Of a DNA stretch of 64,000 nucleotides, positions 35,544 through 43,883 are shown in pieces (position 1 is the stretch's first letter; the number at the start of each line of letters is the position of its first letter). Source of the stretch: an uncultured bacterium (GTDB lineage: Bacteria; Cyanobacteriota; Vampirovibrionia; Gastranaerophilales; Gastranaerophilaceae); assembly GCA_900547155.1 (NCBI GenBank), contig URFH01000002.1:1-64000 (forward strand). The letters run 5' to 3'. Both the position numbers and the translations under genes were made by a program. The notes beneath the pieces are model-generated. The model made no database searches. It worked only from the letters and a program-made list of their open reading frames with translations, and had not been told where the DNA came from.

Positions 35544-38243
35544 TTATGATTTGGTTGTTTCTTCTGTTTTTTGCTTTTTCTTGGCTTCTTCGATTTTTGC
35601 ATCGACTTTTGCCATGAAGACGTTGCCGAGCGTACCGACATCGTAGCCCCATTTTCCGGATTTTGAGTGGGATTTTCTCTCGAAATAGAAGCCTGCATCT
35701 GCGTTATGTTTGCCGTAAGATGCTCCGAAAAGGTTTGTAAAACTTTTCAGTCCGGTAAATATAGCCGCCACACCAGCAGCTGCCCAGCCTGCGACCGGAA
35801 TAGCCGACAATGCTCCTGTTAAACCGAAACTACCGGCGAGCCCCATTTCTGTAGCTGCGGCAACAGTGGAAGCGGCCATAGAAGTTATGGAAACAGTACC
35901 TCCGATTGCAGTAGCGGTGCCGGTCAAGCCTGCGACTATGCCGCCGCCCGATATTGTTCCGCTTGGTTGACAATACTGAAACGCATTTTTCATATCCGTA
36001 ATTGTATCAGCCATACATTCGTCAATGATTGAGTCTATTTCGGTCAGGCTCAGTGGCACACCCTCTGCTACAAGCGAAGACCTCAACGAAGCAGCGATTT
36101 TATTCAAATCAGCTTTTGCCATTTCAATAATTTGAGCATACGCAGCCTGATCATTATTTTTAGCTTTAACTGTTCTGGAGGAATTTCTGTAATAATCATT
36201 GCCCAGAGCATCCATCATGACATTTTCCTTGTCATATGTTGCGAGATTAGGGTCAATTTTGGCTTTATTTTTGGTCGCGCTGGTTTCATTGAATTTTGAG
36301 ATAAATGTGTTGACGAGAGATTTTACGTTGTATGAATAACGTCCTTTTTTAGTTCCGCTTCTGCGGTAGAAAGCAAAACCAATTTGGTCTTCTTTTGAAT
36401 TATAGTTACCATGCCCGTTACTTCTTGTTACGTTTGCCGTAAAGAGGGCAATTGTGTCATTCATAGCGTCATTCATATACTTGGTTATATCAGCTTCATT
36501 GTAAGCGTCACCCAACTCAGCTTTTAGCTGAGCTTTTAAAGCTTCTGCAGCTGCTTCCAAATCAGCTTTGGCCATTGCCTGAATTTCTTCAAGCCTGTCT
36601 TCATTCTGCTTTCCGCGGCTGGTTGTTCTGCTAACTCCGGCAGCGTAATCAGAGCCAATTGTACTGTTATAAATTGCCTTTTCCTTTGTTGAATCATCAA
36701 TTTGTACAGGCAGAAGCGCGCTTATTCCCTTTGCAAGCGTCTTTCCATCATACGAATTCAACAATTCCGTTACAGCAGCTTGCAATTCCTCATATTTTTC
36801 ATTAAGAATATCAGGGTCTGTTGCTGACTGCATTTCTGCGAAAATTGCCTGTATATTTTTGTATGCAGTCGAAGTTTTATATGATGAATTAAGCGAGGCA
36901 AGAAGAGAGTTATCTTCTACACCGTTTAAAAGCTGGCTTATGACGAATTTTGTCGCAGAAGAAACGAGCGAAGATTTTTCTGAATCCGATATATAACCAT
37001 CGGTATTTGCAGATTTTGTTATAGCCTGTAGGGAGTTAAAAGCGACAGTACTGTCGCTTGCAAGTGCAGCTAGCTGCACTTGTGCCTGAACAAGTTGCTG
37101 CATTTTGGAACTTACATAAGCGCTGAACTCAGCACCTAAATCTTCGACATTAACACCGCTGATGTCCCCGCCATTCTTTTCTGCAAGCTCGGCGATATAT
37201 GTTGAAATGCAGTTATTTACAAATTTTGTGAGTTCATCTATATCTGCGTCCGTCATCTGTGATGGCTCTATATTCATAGAGGCTCGTGTGGCGTTTTCTT
37301 GTGTAATAGCCTGTTCAATATATTTATCTGCATACTGCTGGAGCCCTTCTGTGAGTACGCCCTCAGCTTTTGAGGCTCTTGCCTCGCCAATTGCATTCAC
37401 GAGGTTATCTTTTCCAAAGGCTCTTACAAAGGTCGTTACTGCCGCTTCTGCATCAGAAAGAGCTTGTGCCATTTTTGCAGGGTCAGTCGTATTTTGCAAG
37501 GTTTTTACTGCCTCTAGAGCTTTTTTATAGTTTGTATTGCTTTGATATTTCGGATAAAGTGCGGAAAATAGCTCATCATCAGCATTTCCGTTCATAAGCT
37601 GCCCGAGAAGATATTTTACGCTGTCAGCCAGAATCTCTTTGTATTCTGCATTGGTCACGTAATCTTCAGCAGCTGTTTGAACCTTGCCCATGAGAGCATC
37701 CAGCCTGCCGTCAGTATTTTTCAAATCATTCATTTTAGAATTTGTCGTTTCAAGGAGCTCTTTTGACTCAGCAAAAGTACTCTCTATTTGCGCGGAAAAC
37801 TCGTTTGTCAATGATTTTATATCATAAGGGCCTTTGGCGTTAGAGGTTGTCACTTTTTTGAGGAATTCAGTCATAGATGACTGAACGAGGGAGATTATAG
37901 TAGCTTTTTCTTCGGAGGTTAGCCCGGGATTGCTTCTGAAATACTGTTCAAGATACTCATCTTGAACAATTTCCATATATTCGTTCAATTCAGTCTGGTT
38001 TGACGCAATATCTGCTGCACCTTTACTTTTTGCCCCGTTAAAAAGTTTCTGGGCACCTTCAGAAAGCTTTGTATTATCTTGAATGTCAGTTTCAGCGTCA
38101 GTATCCTTACTTTGGAGCCAGCTCAATCCGGCATTCAATTCTTCAGCTGAAATCGTACCGTTTTTGTCGGTATCAAGATAATTTATTTCATCAATTGTAA
38201 AATCTTTTCCTGTAAAAGGGTTAAAACTTACGCCATCAACCAT
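35544..38243 (-). CDS. Large EF-hand protein with repeated modules and Gly/Ala-rich core
   Basis: The protein has 899 residues. Residues about 5-12 read SFNPFTGK, a leader motif shared with the neighbouring 72-residue protein. One canonical EF-hand loop, DTDKNGTISAEE, is at about 24-35 and should bind Ca. The body is mostly helical and Ala/Ser/Thr-rich. Three related modules recur: GPYDIKSLTNEF, GRYSYNVKSLVNTF and GKWGYDVGTLGNVF. The last two are each preceded by an F-x-x-x-S-x-x-K-S/G segment. A strongly hydrophobic Gly/Ala stretch (about residues 770-845) could insert in a membrane. There is no Sec signal. The function is unknown; a surface or secreted structural protein is possible. Confidence 0.65.
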   Translation of the reverse strand: MVDGVSFNPFTGKDFTIDEINYLDTDKNGTISAEELNAGLSWLQSKDTDAETDIQDNTKLSEGAQKLFNGAKSKGAADIASNQTELNEYMEIVQDEYLEQYFRSNPGLTSEEKATIISLVQSSMTEFLKKVTTSNAKGPYDIKSLTNEFSAQIESTFAESKELLETTNSKMNDLKNTDGRLDALMGKVQTAAEDYVTNAEYKEILADSVKYLLGQLMNGNADDELFSALYPKYQSNTNYKKALEAVKTLQNTTDPAKMAQALSDAEAAVTTFVRAFGKDNLVNAIGEARASKAEGVLTEGLQQYADKYIEQAITQENATRASMNIEPSQMTDADIDELTKFVNNCISTYIAELAEKNGGDISGVNVEDLGAEFSAYVSSKMQQLVQAQVQLAALASDSTVAFNSLQAITKSANTDGYISDSEKSSLVSSATKFVISQLLNGVEDNSLLASLNSSYKTSTAYKNIQAIFAEMQSATDPDILNEKYEELQAAVTELLNSYDGKTLAKGISALLPVQIDDSTKEKAIYNSTIGSDYAAGVSRTTSRGKQNEDRLEEIQAMAKADLEAAAEALKAQLKAELGDAYNEADITKYMNDAMNDTIALFTANVTRSNGHGNYNSKEDQIGFAFYRRSGTKKGRYSYNVKSLVNTFISKFNETSATKNKAKIDPNLATYDKENVMMDALGNDYYRNSSRTVKAKNNDQAAYAQIIEMAKADLNKIAASLRSSLVAEGVPLSLTEIDSIIDECMADTITDMKNAFQYCQPSGTISGGGIVAGLTGTATAIGGTVSITSMAASTVAAATEMGLAGSFGLTGALSAIPVAGWAAAGVAAIFTGLKSFTNLFGASYGKHNADAGFYFERKSHSKSGKWGYDVGTLGNVFMAKVDAKIEEAKKKQKTEETTKS

Positions 38244-38282
38244 TTCTTTTCTCCTTTTTATTAAAGTAACTAAAACTCTTTG

Positions 38283-38501
38283 TTATTTCTGCAATTTGGG
38301 GATTTCTTTGTTAAAATCCATCTGCAATCCGTCCAAATCGAGATAGCCTTCTTCGTCATTTCCGACATTCATTTCTATCGCAGGAGCCTCAGGCATTTCC
38401 ATCTCTGGAAATCTTAAGCTTTTACGCCTATCCTGTATTTCTTCCAGTTTTTCAGTACCACTTACCCCTAAAAATGGGTTAAAATTTACCGGATTTGACA
38501 T
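38283..38501 (-). CDS. Small acidic protein sharing the FNPF-G leader motif
   Basis: The protein has 72 residues and a strong ribosome site (AAAGGAG). It begins NPVNFNPFLGVSG, which aligns with VSFNPFTGKD of the 899-residue protein 40 bases downstream on the same strand. The rest is acidic, Met/Pro-rich, and probably unstructured (PEMEMPEAPAIEM). The two genes probably form an operon. The function is unknown. Confidence 0.6.
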   Translation of the reverse strand: MSNPVNFNPFLGVSGTEKLEEIQDRRKSLRFPEMEMPEAPAIEMNVGNDEEGYLDLDGLQMDFNKEIPKLQK

Positions 38502-38672
38502 AAATTACTCCTTTGCATTTCCCTATGTAGTTTTCTTATCGGCAATCTGATTTGAAAACTTTAATTTTCAAGCCGAAATGTTAATTTTTTGTTACAAAAG
38601 TCAAAAAAAAGGCACTATTTTCGCTTCAATTACGTTTATATAATTGCAAATTGCAAAAGTTAAAGGTGAAGT

Positions 38673-39404
38673 ATGAACAATGTAGGTTATAATCCAAATA
38701 TACAGCCCCAGCAGGTGAATAACGGTGTAACAATTCCGATTGACGCACAAAAAGCTGCTTCTTCAAACGGCGTTAATATTATAATTTACAATCCGTCAGT
38801 AAATCCCAACGGTGCAAACTTCAACAGCACAATAAATAACGGCTCCGGGCAGCCCGGACAGGCTTATCCGTCGAATTATTACACAACAAAACCCGCAGAA
38901 AGCTATGCAAAAGCGATTGCAGCAGGCGGGTTGAAAGAAAATGAAAAAACAGAAGACAAAAAGCCCGAAGAAACAAAAGAAAAACCCAAAAAAGACGTAG
39001 TTCAGCTCACAGATGAATATATTAAAACGCTCGAAAATTATTTAAGAAATCCAAATCCTGATATCAAATTAATGGGCGCAAAAGAGCTTATGAAACGATT
39101 CCGGGAAGATGAATCCAGAAAAAATGATGTAGCTTTAACAAATCTTTTGAATTTGACATTGCAAAGCAAATATTCAAATGTAAAAATGATTGGTATGGCG
39201 ATTGTTTCCAACGGATGGGCGTCAGGTGATGATTTAACAAGACAGCTCCTTGCAAAAATCCAGCAATCCAGCGGTTCATACGGTTTAGACGCGCTCGACG
39301 CAGCAGAAGCAGCCCTCAAATCAGCAGGAAAAACCGTAAAAATCGTAGATAACAACCCTGATTTTTCAAAAGAAAAGAAAACAGAGAAAAAGGCTGAAAA
39401 ATAA
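38673..39404 (+). CDS. Hypothetical HEAT-like protein with Asn/Pro-rich N-terminus
   Basis: The protein has 243 residues. The first about 75 residues are Asn/Pro/Gln/Gly-rich and low-complexity. A charged Lys/Glu linker follows, and then a helical part (about residues 105-225) resembling HEAT-type repeats, NPDIKLMGAKELMKRFREDE and LQSKYSNVKMIGMAIVSNG. The C-terminus is Lys/Glu-rich. AAAGGTGA precedes the ATG. The stop overlaps the next start (TAATG), so the two products probably work together. It is read away from the EF-hand pair, and 38502-38672 holds both promoters, including a TATATAAT at about 38635. Confidence 0.65.
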   Translation: MNNVGYNPNIQPQQVNNGVTIPIDAQKAASSNGVNIIIYNPSVNPNGANFNSTINNGSGQPGQAYPSNYYTTKPAESYAKAIAAGGLKENEKTEDKKPEETKEKPKKDVVQLTDEYIKTLENYLRNPNPDIKLMGAKELMKRFREDESRKNDVALTNLLNLTLQSKYSNVKMIGMAIVSNGWASGDDLTRQLLAKIQQSSGSYGLDALDAAEAALKSAGKTVKIVDNNPDFSKEKKTEKKAEK

Positions 39405-39835
39405 TGAACATAGCAAATATTCTCACAAAAACAGCAGGAATAGCCGCAGCAGGTCTGGTTTTGTACGATTCTCACAAAACCGGAAAGATGATTTCCCAGC
39501 AAAACATAAAACTGGGTATTGCAGGCCGTCTTCCCGACCAGTACATACGCTCGAGGCGTCAGGAGGATATGAGCACGGTTACGAGCAATTTCAGGGATAA
39601 AATTTTCGCTGAAAGAGTAAATTTCGACCTCCCTGACAAAATAAACGGGATAACCGGCTACGTAAAAGGCGCTTTTGAGCAGCTTGCTTACAATATTGTT
39701 CCCGCGCTCCTCGCAACAGGCGCGCTGGTGAAAAACCGCTTCAGCAAGGCTTGCGGAATCGGACTGGGCGTTTACGGAATATATTATGCCCTGAGCAACA
39801 TTCTTGATACAGGCAAAATCAGGCATTTTAAATAA
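39404..39835 (+). CDS. Hypothetical small membrane-associated protein
   Basis: The protein has 143 residues and is translationally coupled to the preceding gene. An N-terminal hydrophobic helix (ILTKTAGIAAAGLVLYD, residues 4-20) and a C-terminal stretch (VPALLATGALVKNRFSKACGIGLGVYGIYYALSNI) suggest two or three membrane-associated segments. The middle is basic and polar. No family is recognised. Confidence 0.6.
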   Translation: MNIANILTKTAGIAAAGLVLYDSHKTGKMISQQNIKLGIAGRLPDQYIRSRRQEDMSTVTSNFRDKIFAERVNFDLPDKINGITGYVKGAFEQLAYNIVPALLATGALVKNRFSKACGIGLGVYGIYYALSNILDTGKIRHFK

Positions 39836-39881
39836 GCTTTTTCCGTCTTTTTGCCAATAATTAAGAAATAATTAAAAAAAC

Positions 39882-39909
39882 TTGAGGAAGTTTATTCATA
39901 AACTATAAT
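39882..39909 (+). promoter_or_regulatory. Promoter of grpE-dnaJ
   Basis: TTGAGG and a perfect TATAAT are separated by 16 bases, 80 bases upstream of grpE. No CIRCE-type inverted repeat was seen between it and the gene, so HrcA control is not indicated. Confidence 0.55.
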
Positions 39910-39988
39910 ATTAGAGTAACGAAAAGGCTGCACGATTTTTAAACACAGTGCGCCCGACCCGATTATTTAATTTATAAAGGAATTTATC

Positions 39989-40573
39989 ATGGGGAATGCT
40001 GAGAACGAAAATATTGAAAATATGGATGATTTGAATGTGAAAAATAACCCTTTTGCAAAAAATGAGTCCGAAACCGAACAAGAAACCGACGAAACTGCCG
40101 CAGAAGAAACAGTTGCGTCAGAAATTGACTCTTTAAAAGAGCAGCTTGAAAAAGTAAACAATCAGTATATTCGTCTTGCCGCAGATTTTGATAATTACCG
40201 CAAAAGACAAATGCAAGAACGCGAATCACTTCTGAAATACGGCGCGGAAGATACCCTCAAAAAGATGATTGAGGCGCTTGATAATATTGACAGGGCAATT
40301 GCAGCCGCTGAAAAGTCCGAAGACGTAAATCAGGTAAAAGACAGCTACAAATTGGGCTTTAAACAGCTTTATGACGTGCTTCAAAAAATCGGTATGGAAG
40401 TTATTGACACAAAAGACACGCCTTTTGACCCGAATTTCCATGAAGCGGTTATGCAAACCCCCACTGACGAACATCCTGAACACACAATTATTGCCGAACT
40501 GCAAAAAGGCTACAAACTGGGCGACAGAGTTTTGCGGCCTGCGCTGGTTAATGTAGCTGTAAAACCCGAATAA
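39989..40573 (+). CDS. grpE: Nucleotide exchange factor GrpE
   Basis: GrpE drives ADP release from DnaK. The protein has 194 residues: an acidic disordered N-terminus, a long dimerising coiled coil (SEIDSLKEQLEKVNNQYIRL), and the C-terminal beta domain with GMEVIDTKDTPFDPNFHEAV and DRVLRPALVNVAVK, which match the family. AAAGGA precedes the ATG. It is followed by dnaJ after 29 bases. dnaK is not between them, as it often is in other bacteria. Confidence 0.95.
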   Translation: MGNAENENIENMDDLNVKNNPFAKNESETEQETDETAAEETVASEIDSLKEQLEKVNNQYIRLAADFDNYRKRQMQERESLLKYGAEDTLKKMIEALDNIDRAIAAAEKSEDVNQVKDSYKLGFKQLYDVLQKIGMEVIDTKDTPFDPNFHEAVMQTPTDEHPEHTIIAELQKGYKLGDRVLRPALVNVAVKPE

Positions 40574-40602
40574 TAAATTGCCACAAGACCGGAAGATGAG
40601 AG

Positions 40603-41730
40603 ATGACAAATTACTATGAGATTTTGGGCGTAAGCCAGAGTGCAACGCAAGATGAGATAAAACGCGCCTTCAGAAAAAAGGCCAGAGAGCTTCACCCTGA
40701 CGTGAACAAGGCTCCTGATGCAGAAGAAAAGTTTAAAGAGCTCGGAAAAGCCTACGAAACACTTATGGACGAAGAAAAACGCTCGCTTTATGACCGCTAT
40801 GGCGAAGACGGGCTTCAAAATGCCGGTTATGGCGGGGGCGGGCCGTTTGAATACGGTTTTGGCAACCTTAATGATATTTTTGAAACATTTTTCTCGGGAT
40901 TCGGCGGAGGATTTTCCCAGCGAAATGTTGACCCCAACGCGCCTGCACGCGGGCATGATTTAAGGTTGAATTTGGAGCTGGAATTTGAAGAAGCGGTTTT
41001 TGGCGTTGAAAAAGAGATAAAAATCGACCATCTTGAAACCTGTAAAGACTGTTACGGCACAGGCGCCCAACCCGGAACCAAGCCGGAAATCTGCCCGACC
41101 TGCCATGGACAGGGACGCGTTTCTCAGGTTACGCAAACGATTTTAGGCAGCTTTTCACAGGTTACAGTTTGCCCGAAATGCCACGGAACCGGCAAAGTCA
41201 TCACTTCGCCGTGCAAAACCTGCAAAGGTGAGGGACGAATTGAAACTGAAAAGACAATCAAGGTCAAAATTCCGGCCGGAATTGACAATAATGCAAAAAT
41301 CCGCATTGCCACAGAGGGCGACGCGGGCATAAACGGCGGTGCAAACGGCGATTTATTCGTTGTGACTTATGTAAAGCCCCACAAAAAGTTCAATCGCGAA
41401 GGTTTTGACATTTACACGGAAGAAACAATCAATTTTCCTCAGGCTGTTCTCGGTGACACAATTACAGTAGAAACGGTGCACGGGCCTATGGAACTTTCCA
41501 TTCCGGCAGGCGTGGAATTCGGCAAAGAGCTGATTATCAAAAACGCAGGCGTTCCCTACCTCGGACACAAGGAAAAACGCGGTGATCATCACGTTTTTAT
41601 CAGGATACAAACGCCAAAATCAATAAATGAAGAAGAAAGACGGCTTTACAACAAGCTTTTTGAGCTCACAATGAACAAAAAGAGCAATGAAAAGCTGCTC
41701 GACAAGCTAAAAAGCAAAATCCATTCATAA
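40603..41730 (+). CDS. dnaJ: Molecular chaperone DnaJ
   Basis: The protein has 375 residues with all parts of a type I DnaJ. The J domain has HPD in [10 protein letters not shown] short Gly/Phe-rich region ([20 protein letters not shown]) follows. Four CxxCxGxG zinc motifs come next ([36 protein letters not shown]), then the C-terminal client-binding domain. It stimulates DnaK ATPase and delivers clients in the cytoplasm. It is cotranscribed with grpE; the DnaK partner must lie elsewhere. Confidence 0.97.
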   Translation: MTNYYEILGVSQSATQDEIKRAFRKKARELHPDVNKAPDAEEKFKELGKAYETLMDEEKRSLYDRYGEDGLQNAGYGGGGPFEYGFGNLNDIFETFFSGFGGGFSQRNVDPNAPARGHDLRLNLELEFEEAVFGVEKEIKIDHLETCKDCYGTGAQPGTKPEICPTCHGQGRVSQVTQTILGSFSQVTVCPKCHGTGKVITSPCKTCKGEGRIETEKTIKVKIPAGIDNNAKIRIATEGDAGINGGANGDLFVVTYVKPHKKFNREGFDIYTEETINFPQAVLGDTITVETVHGPMELSIPAGVEFGKELIIKNAGVPYLGHKEKRGDHHVFIRIQTPKSINEEERRLYNKLFELTMNKKSNEKLLDKLKSKIHS

Positions 41731-41803
41731 TTTCCCGTAAAAATTATTTACCACAGACAGATATTGGGATATACTGTTTGTAAAAGCATTGGAGAGGAAG
41801 AAT

Positions 41804-43234
41804 ATGAATTTTAAGAAAATATTATGTCTGGCAATAGCGTATCTGGCTTTAACCTCTTCGGCTTTTGCAACAAAACTTCCCGACAATGTGCTAAATACTA
41901 TTAAAAAAGAAGTTCCCGATATTGGCGTGAGATTTGACGGGATGATAACATTTCCGGATAAGACCGTTTACCTGCCCGTACTGCCCTCACAGGTGAATAA
42001 ATCAGGAAAAGGCGAAGTCGCAGCAACTTATCCCGCCAACAAAAAAATCTCTGACAAGCCCGAAGTCATTGTTTTTGACACAAATCTGGCACTTTTAAAA
42101 GTAATCAAAAATAAACAGGGCAAACCGAGCTTTACCGACACAAAAAACATCCCGCTCGGCGTAAAAACGGGGCTTTTACCGCAGGACATGCTCGTTCCGC
42201 CGGGAATGGTTATTCCTGATGATATGAAAATAATTATGGGCGATTTGGTTATCCCGACGGTAAGTTCTTACGTAAATACAATGTTTACGCCCGAGCCGGC
42301 AAAAGAAAAAGAGAAAAATCTCGTAAAAATCGAACCGGTAGAAGAATTAAAAGGCAAAACTTTCCTGATTACAACGCTCGATTCAAACCTTGTTAACGTT
42401 GTACCCACAAATTCAACAATTCCGGACTACACGCTGCGCCTTGACAGCCTGCCGAGGTTTATTGAGCCGGTTGAAAATGACAATTACATACTTGTTGCAT
42501 CCAGAGGCAAGACTTACATTGATGTTGCGGACATAAAACATGAAGTTCTGGCTAAAAAAATCGACCTTTCGTTCCACCCGTCGGAAATAATCATCGACAA
42601 CAACAGAGCGTTCGTTGCTGTATCAGATGACAGCTCAATTTTCGTCGTGGATTTAAAATCAATGACCGTAATCGAAAAAATCAAGCTAAAAGGCTACCCG
42701 AAACATATTGTCATGGACGCAAACAAAAATTATATTGCTTATGCGGACAAAACCTCGGGCGATATCTTCACGCTGGACATCGCAGGCAAATTTTATGACA
42801 ACACTTTCACTGTCAACTGCCCGAATGTCTCAAAAATCTACGCAAAAGACAATCTAATTTACGCGCTTTGCAGAACCGAAAACAAATTAAAAGTTATTGA
42901 CACAAAAATCAACGAAATAATTTACGAACAGGAATTAGGCGCAAAACCCGTTGATATGATTGAACATAACGGCAAACTTTACATTGTTTCCGGAAATAAC
43001 GAGCTTTGCGTGTTCAATCTTGAGGATTATCAGGTCGAAATGACCAAAAAGCTTGAAACAAAAGGCTTTACGAACAAAATAATTCCCGTTCCGGACAGCA
43101 GCTATGCTGTTATCACAAATGCTTCCGATAAAAAGTATTTTGTTTACGATTTGGACAAAAACGAAGTCGTACAAACCGTTCCCACGGCAATCAACATATA
43201 TAATATAAAATTAATAAACAAAGTAATGAAATAA
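41804..43234 (+). CDS. Secreted beta-propeller (YVTN-like) repeat protein
   Basis: The protein has 476 residues from ATG 41804, chosen because GAGAGGAAG stands just upstream and the signal peptide (MNFKKILCLAIAYLALTSSAFA) starts there. The N-terminal part (to about 190) is Pro-rich and unassigned. From about residue 200 the protein has repeated short strand blocks ending in D or N turns (IIIDNNRAFVAVSDDSSIFV, HIVMDANKNYIAYADKTSGD), as in YVTN/NHL propellers. It is probably periplasmic or surface-exposed, and a binding role is likely. The stop overlaps the methyltransferase start (TAATG). Confidence 0.75.
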   Translation: MNFKKILCLAIAYLALTSSAFATKLPDNVLNTIKKEVPDIGVRFDGMITFPDKTVYLPVLPSQVNKSGKGEVAATYPANKKISDKPEVIVFDTNLALLKVIKNKQGKPSFTDTKNIPLGVKTGLLPQDMLVPPGMVIPDDMKIIMGDLVIPTVSSYVNTMFTPEPAKEKEKNLVKIEPVEELKGKTFLITTLDSNLVNVVPTNSTIPDYTLRLDSLPRFIEPVENDNYILVASRGKTYIDVADIKHEVLAKKIDLSFHPSEIIIDNNRAFVAVSDDSSIFVVDLKSMTVIEKIKLKGYPKHIVMDANKNYIAYADKTSGDIFTLDIAGKFYDNTFTVNCPNVSKIYAKDNLIYALCRTENKLKVIDTKINEIIYEQELGAKPVDMIEHNGKLYIVSGNNELCVFNLEDYQVEMTKKLETKGFTNKIIPVPDSSYAVITNASDKKYFVYDLDKNEVVQTVPTAINIYNIKLINKVMK

Positions 43235-43788
43235 TGGACGAAACTACCCGAAAAATACTCACAGAGCTCGAAAAAACGCAAAAAGAATTCTGGAATATTG
43301 CGCCGGAAACCGCTAATTTTATCAGCCTCTTTATAAAAAAAACAATGCCCGAAAAAGTGCTGGAAATAGGGACTTCTAACGGATATTCGGCAATGTGGAT
43401 TGCGGACGCATTAAAATTCAACAAAAAAGGGCATTTAACTACCATCGAGTTCTTTGAAGAACGCCAGAGCGTCGCAAAAGAGTATTTTAAAAAGACAGGT
43501 CTGGAGGATTTGATTACTCCGTTGCAGGGCGCGGCGATTGAGGTGATTAAAAAGCTCGATTTTGTGCCTGATTTGGTTTTTATCGATGCAAACAAAGCCC
43601 AGTATATCGACTATTTCAACCTTTTGAAAGACAAAATGGCAAAAGGTTCGGTAATTCTTGCGGATAATGTGCTTTCGCACGAAAAAAAGGTTCAGCCTTT
43701 CGTAAATGCTATAAAATCAGCGCCAGACTGGCAAGCAGAGATTCTTCCGCTTCCTGCGGGGCTGCTAATCGGGGTCAAAATAGCTTAA
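43234..43788 (+). CDS. SAM-dependent O-methyltransferase (CCoAOMT-like)
   Basis: The protein has 184 residues. The motif-I loop is KVLEIGTSNGYSAMWIA, the ribose-binding acidic end is TIEFFEE, and the metal-site motif is DLVFIDANKAQYIDYF, matching the caffeoyl-CoA O-methyltransferase-like family (Mg-dependent, catechol-type substrates). The family is usually about 210-220 residues, so this is slightly short at the N-terminus. It is coupled to the propeller gene by one base. The substrate cannot be read from sequence. Confidence 0.87.
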   Translation: MDETTRKILTELEKTQKEFWNIAPETANFISLFIKKTMPEKVLEIGTSNGYSAMWIADALKFNKKGHLTTIEFFEERQSVAKEYFKKTGLEDLITPLQGAAIEVIKKLDFVPDLVFIDANKAQYIDYFNLLKDKMAKGSVILADNVLSHEKKVQPFVNAIKSAPDWQAEILPLPAGLLIGVKIA

Positions 43789-43883
43789 TATTTCTTAATA
43801 TTTCCTTTCAAAAGGCAATTTCTTTGCCATGAATGTTTTTATTTAAATAAGAGGAATTATAAACACGGGAAAGGGATATTTTT

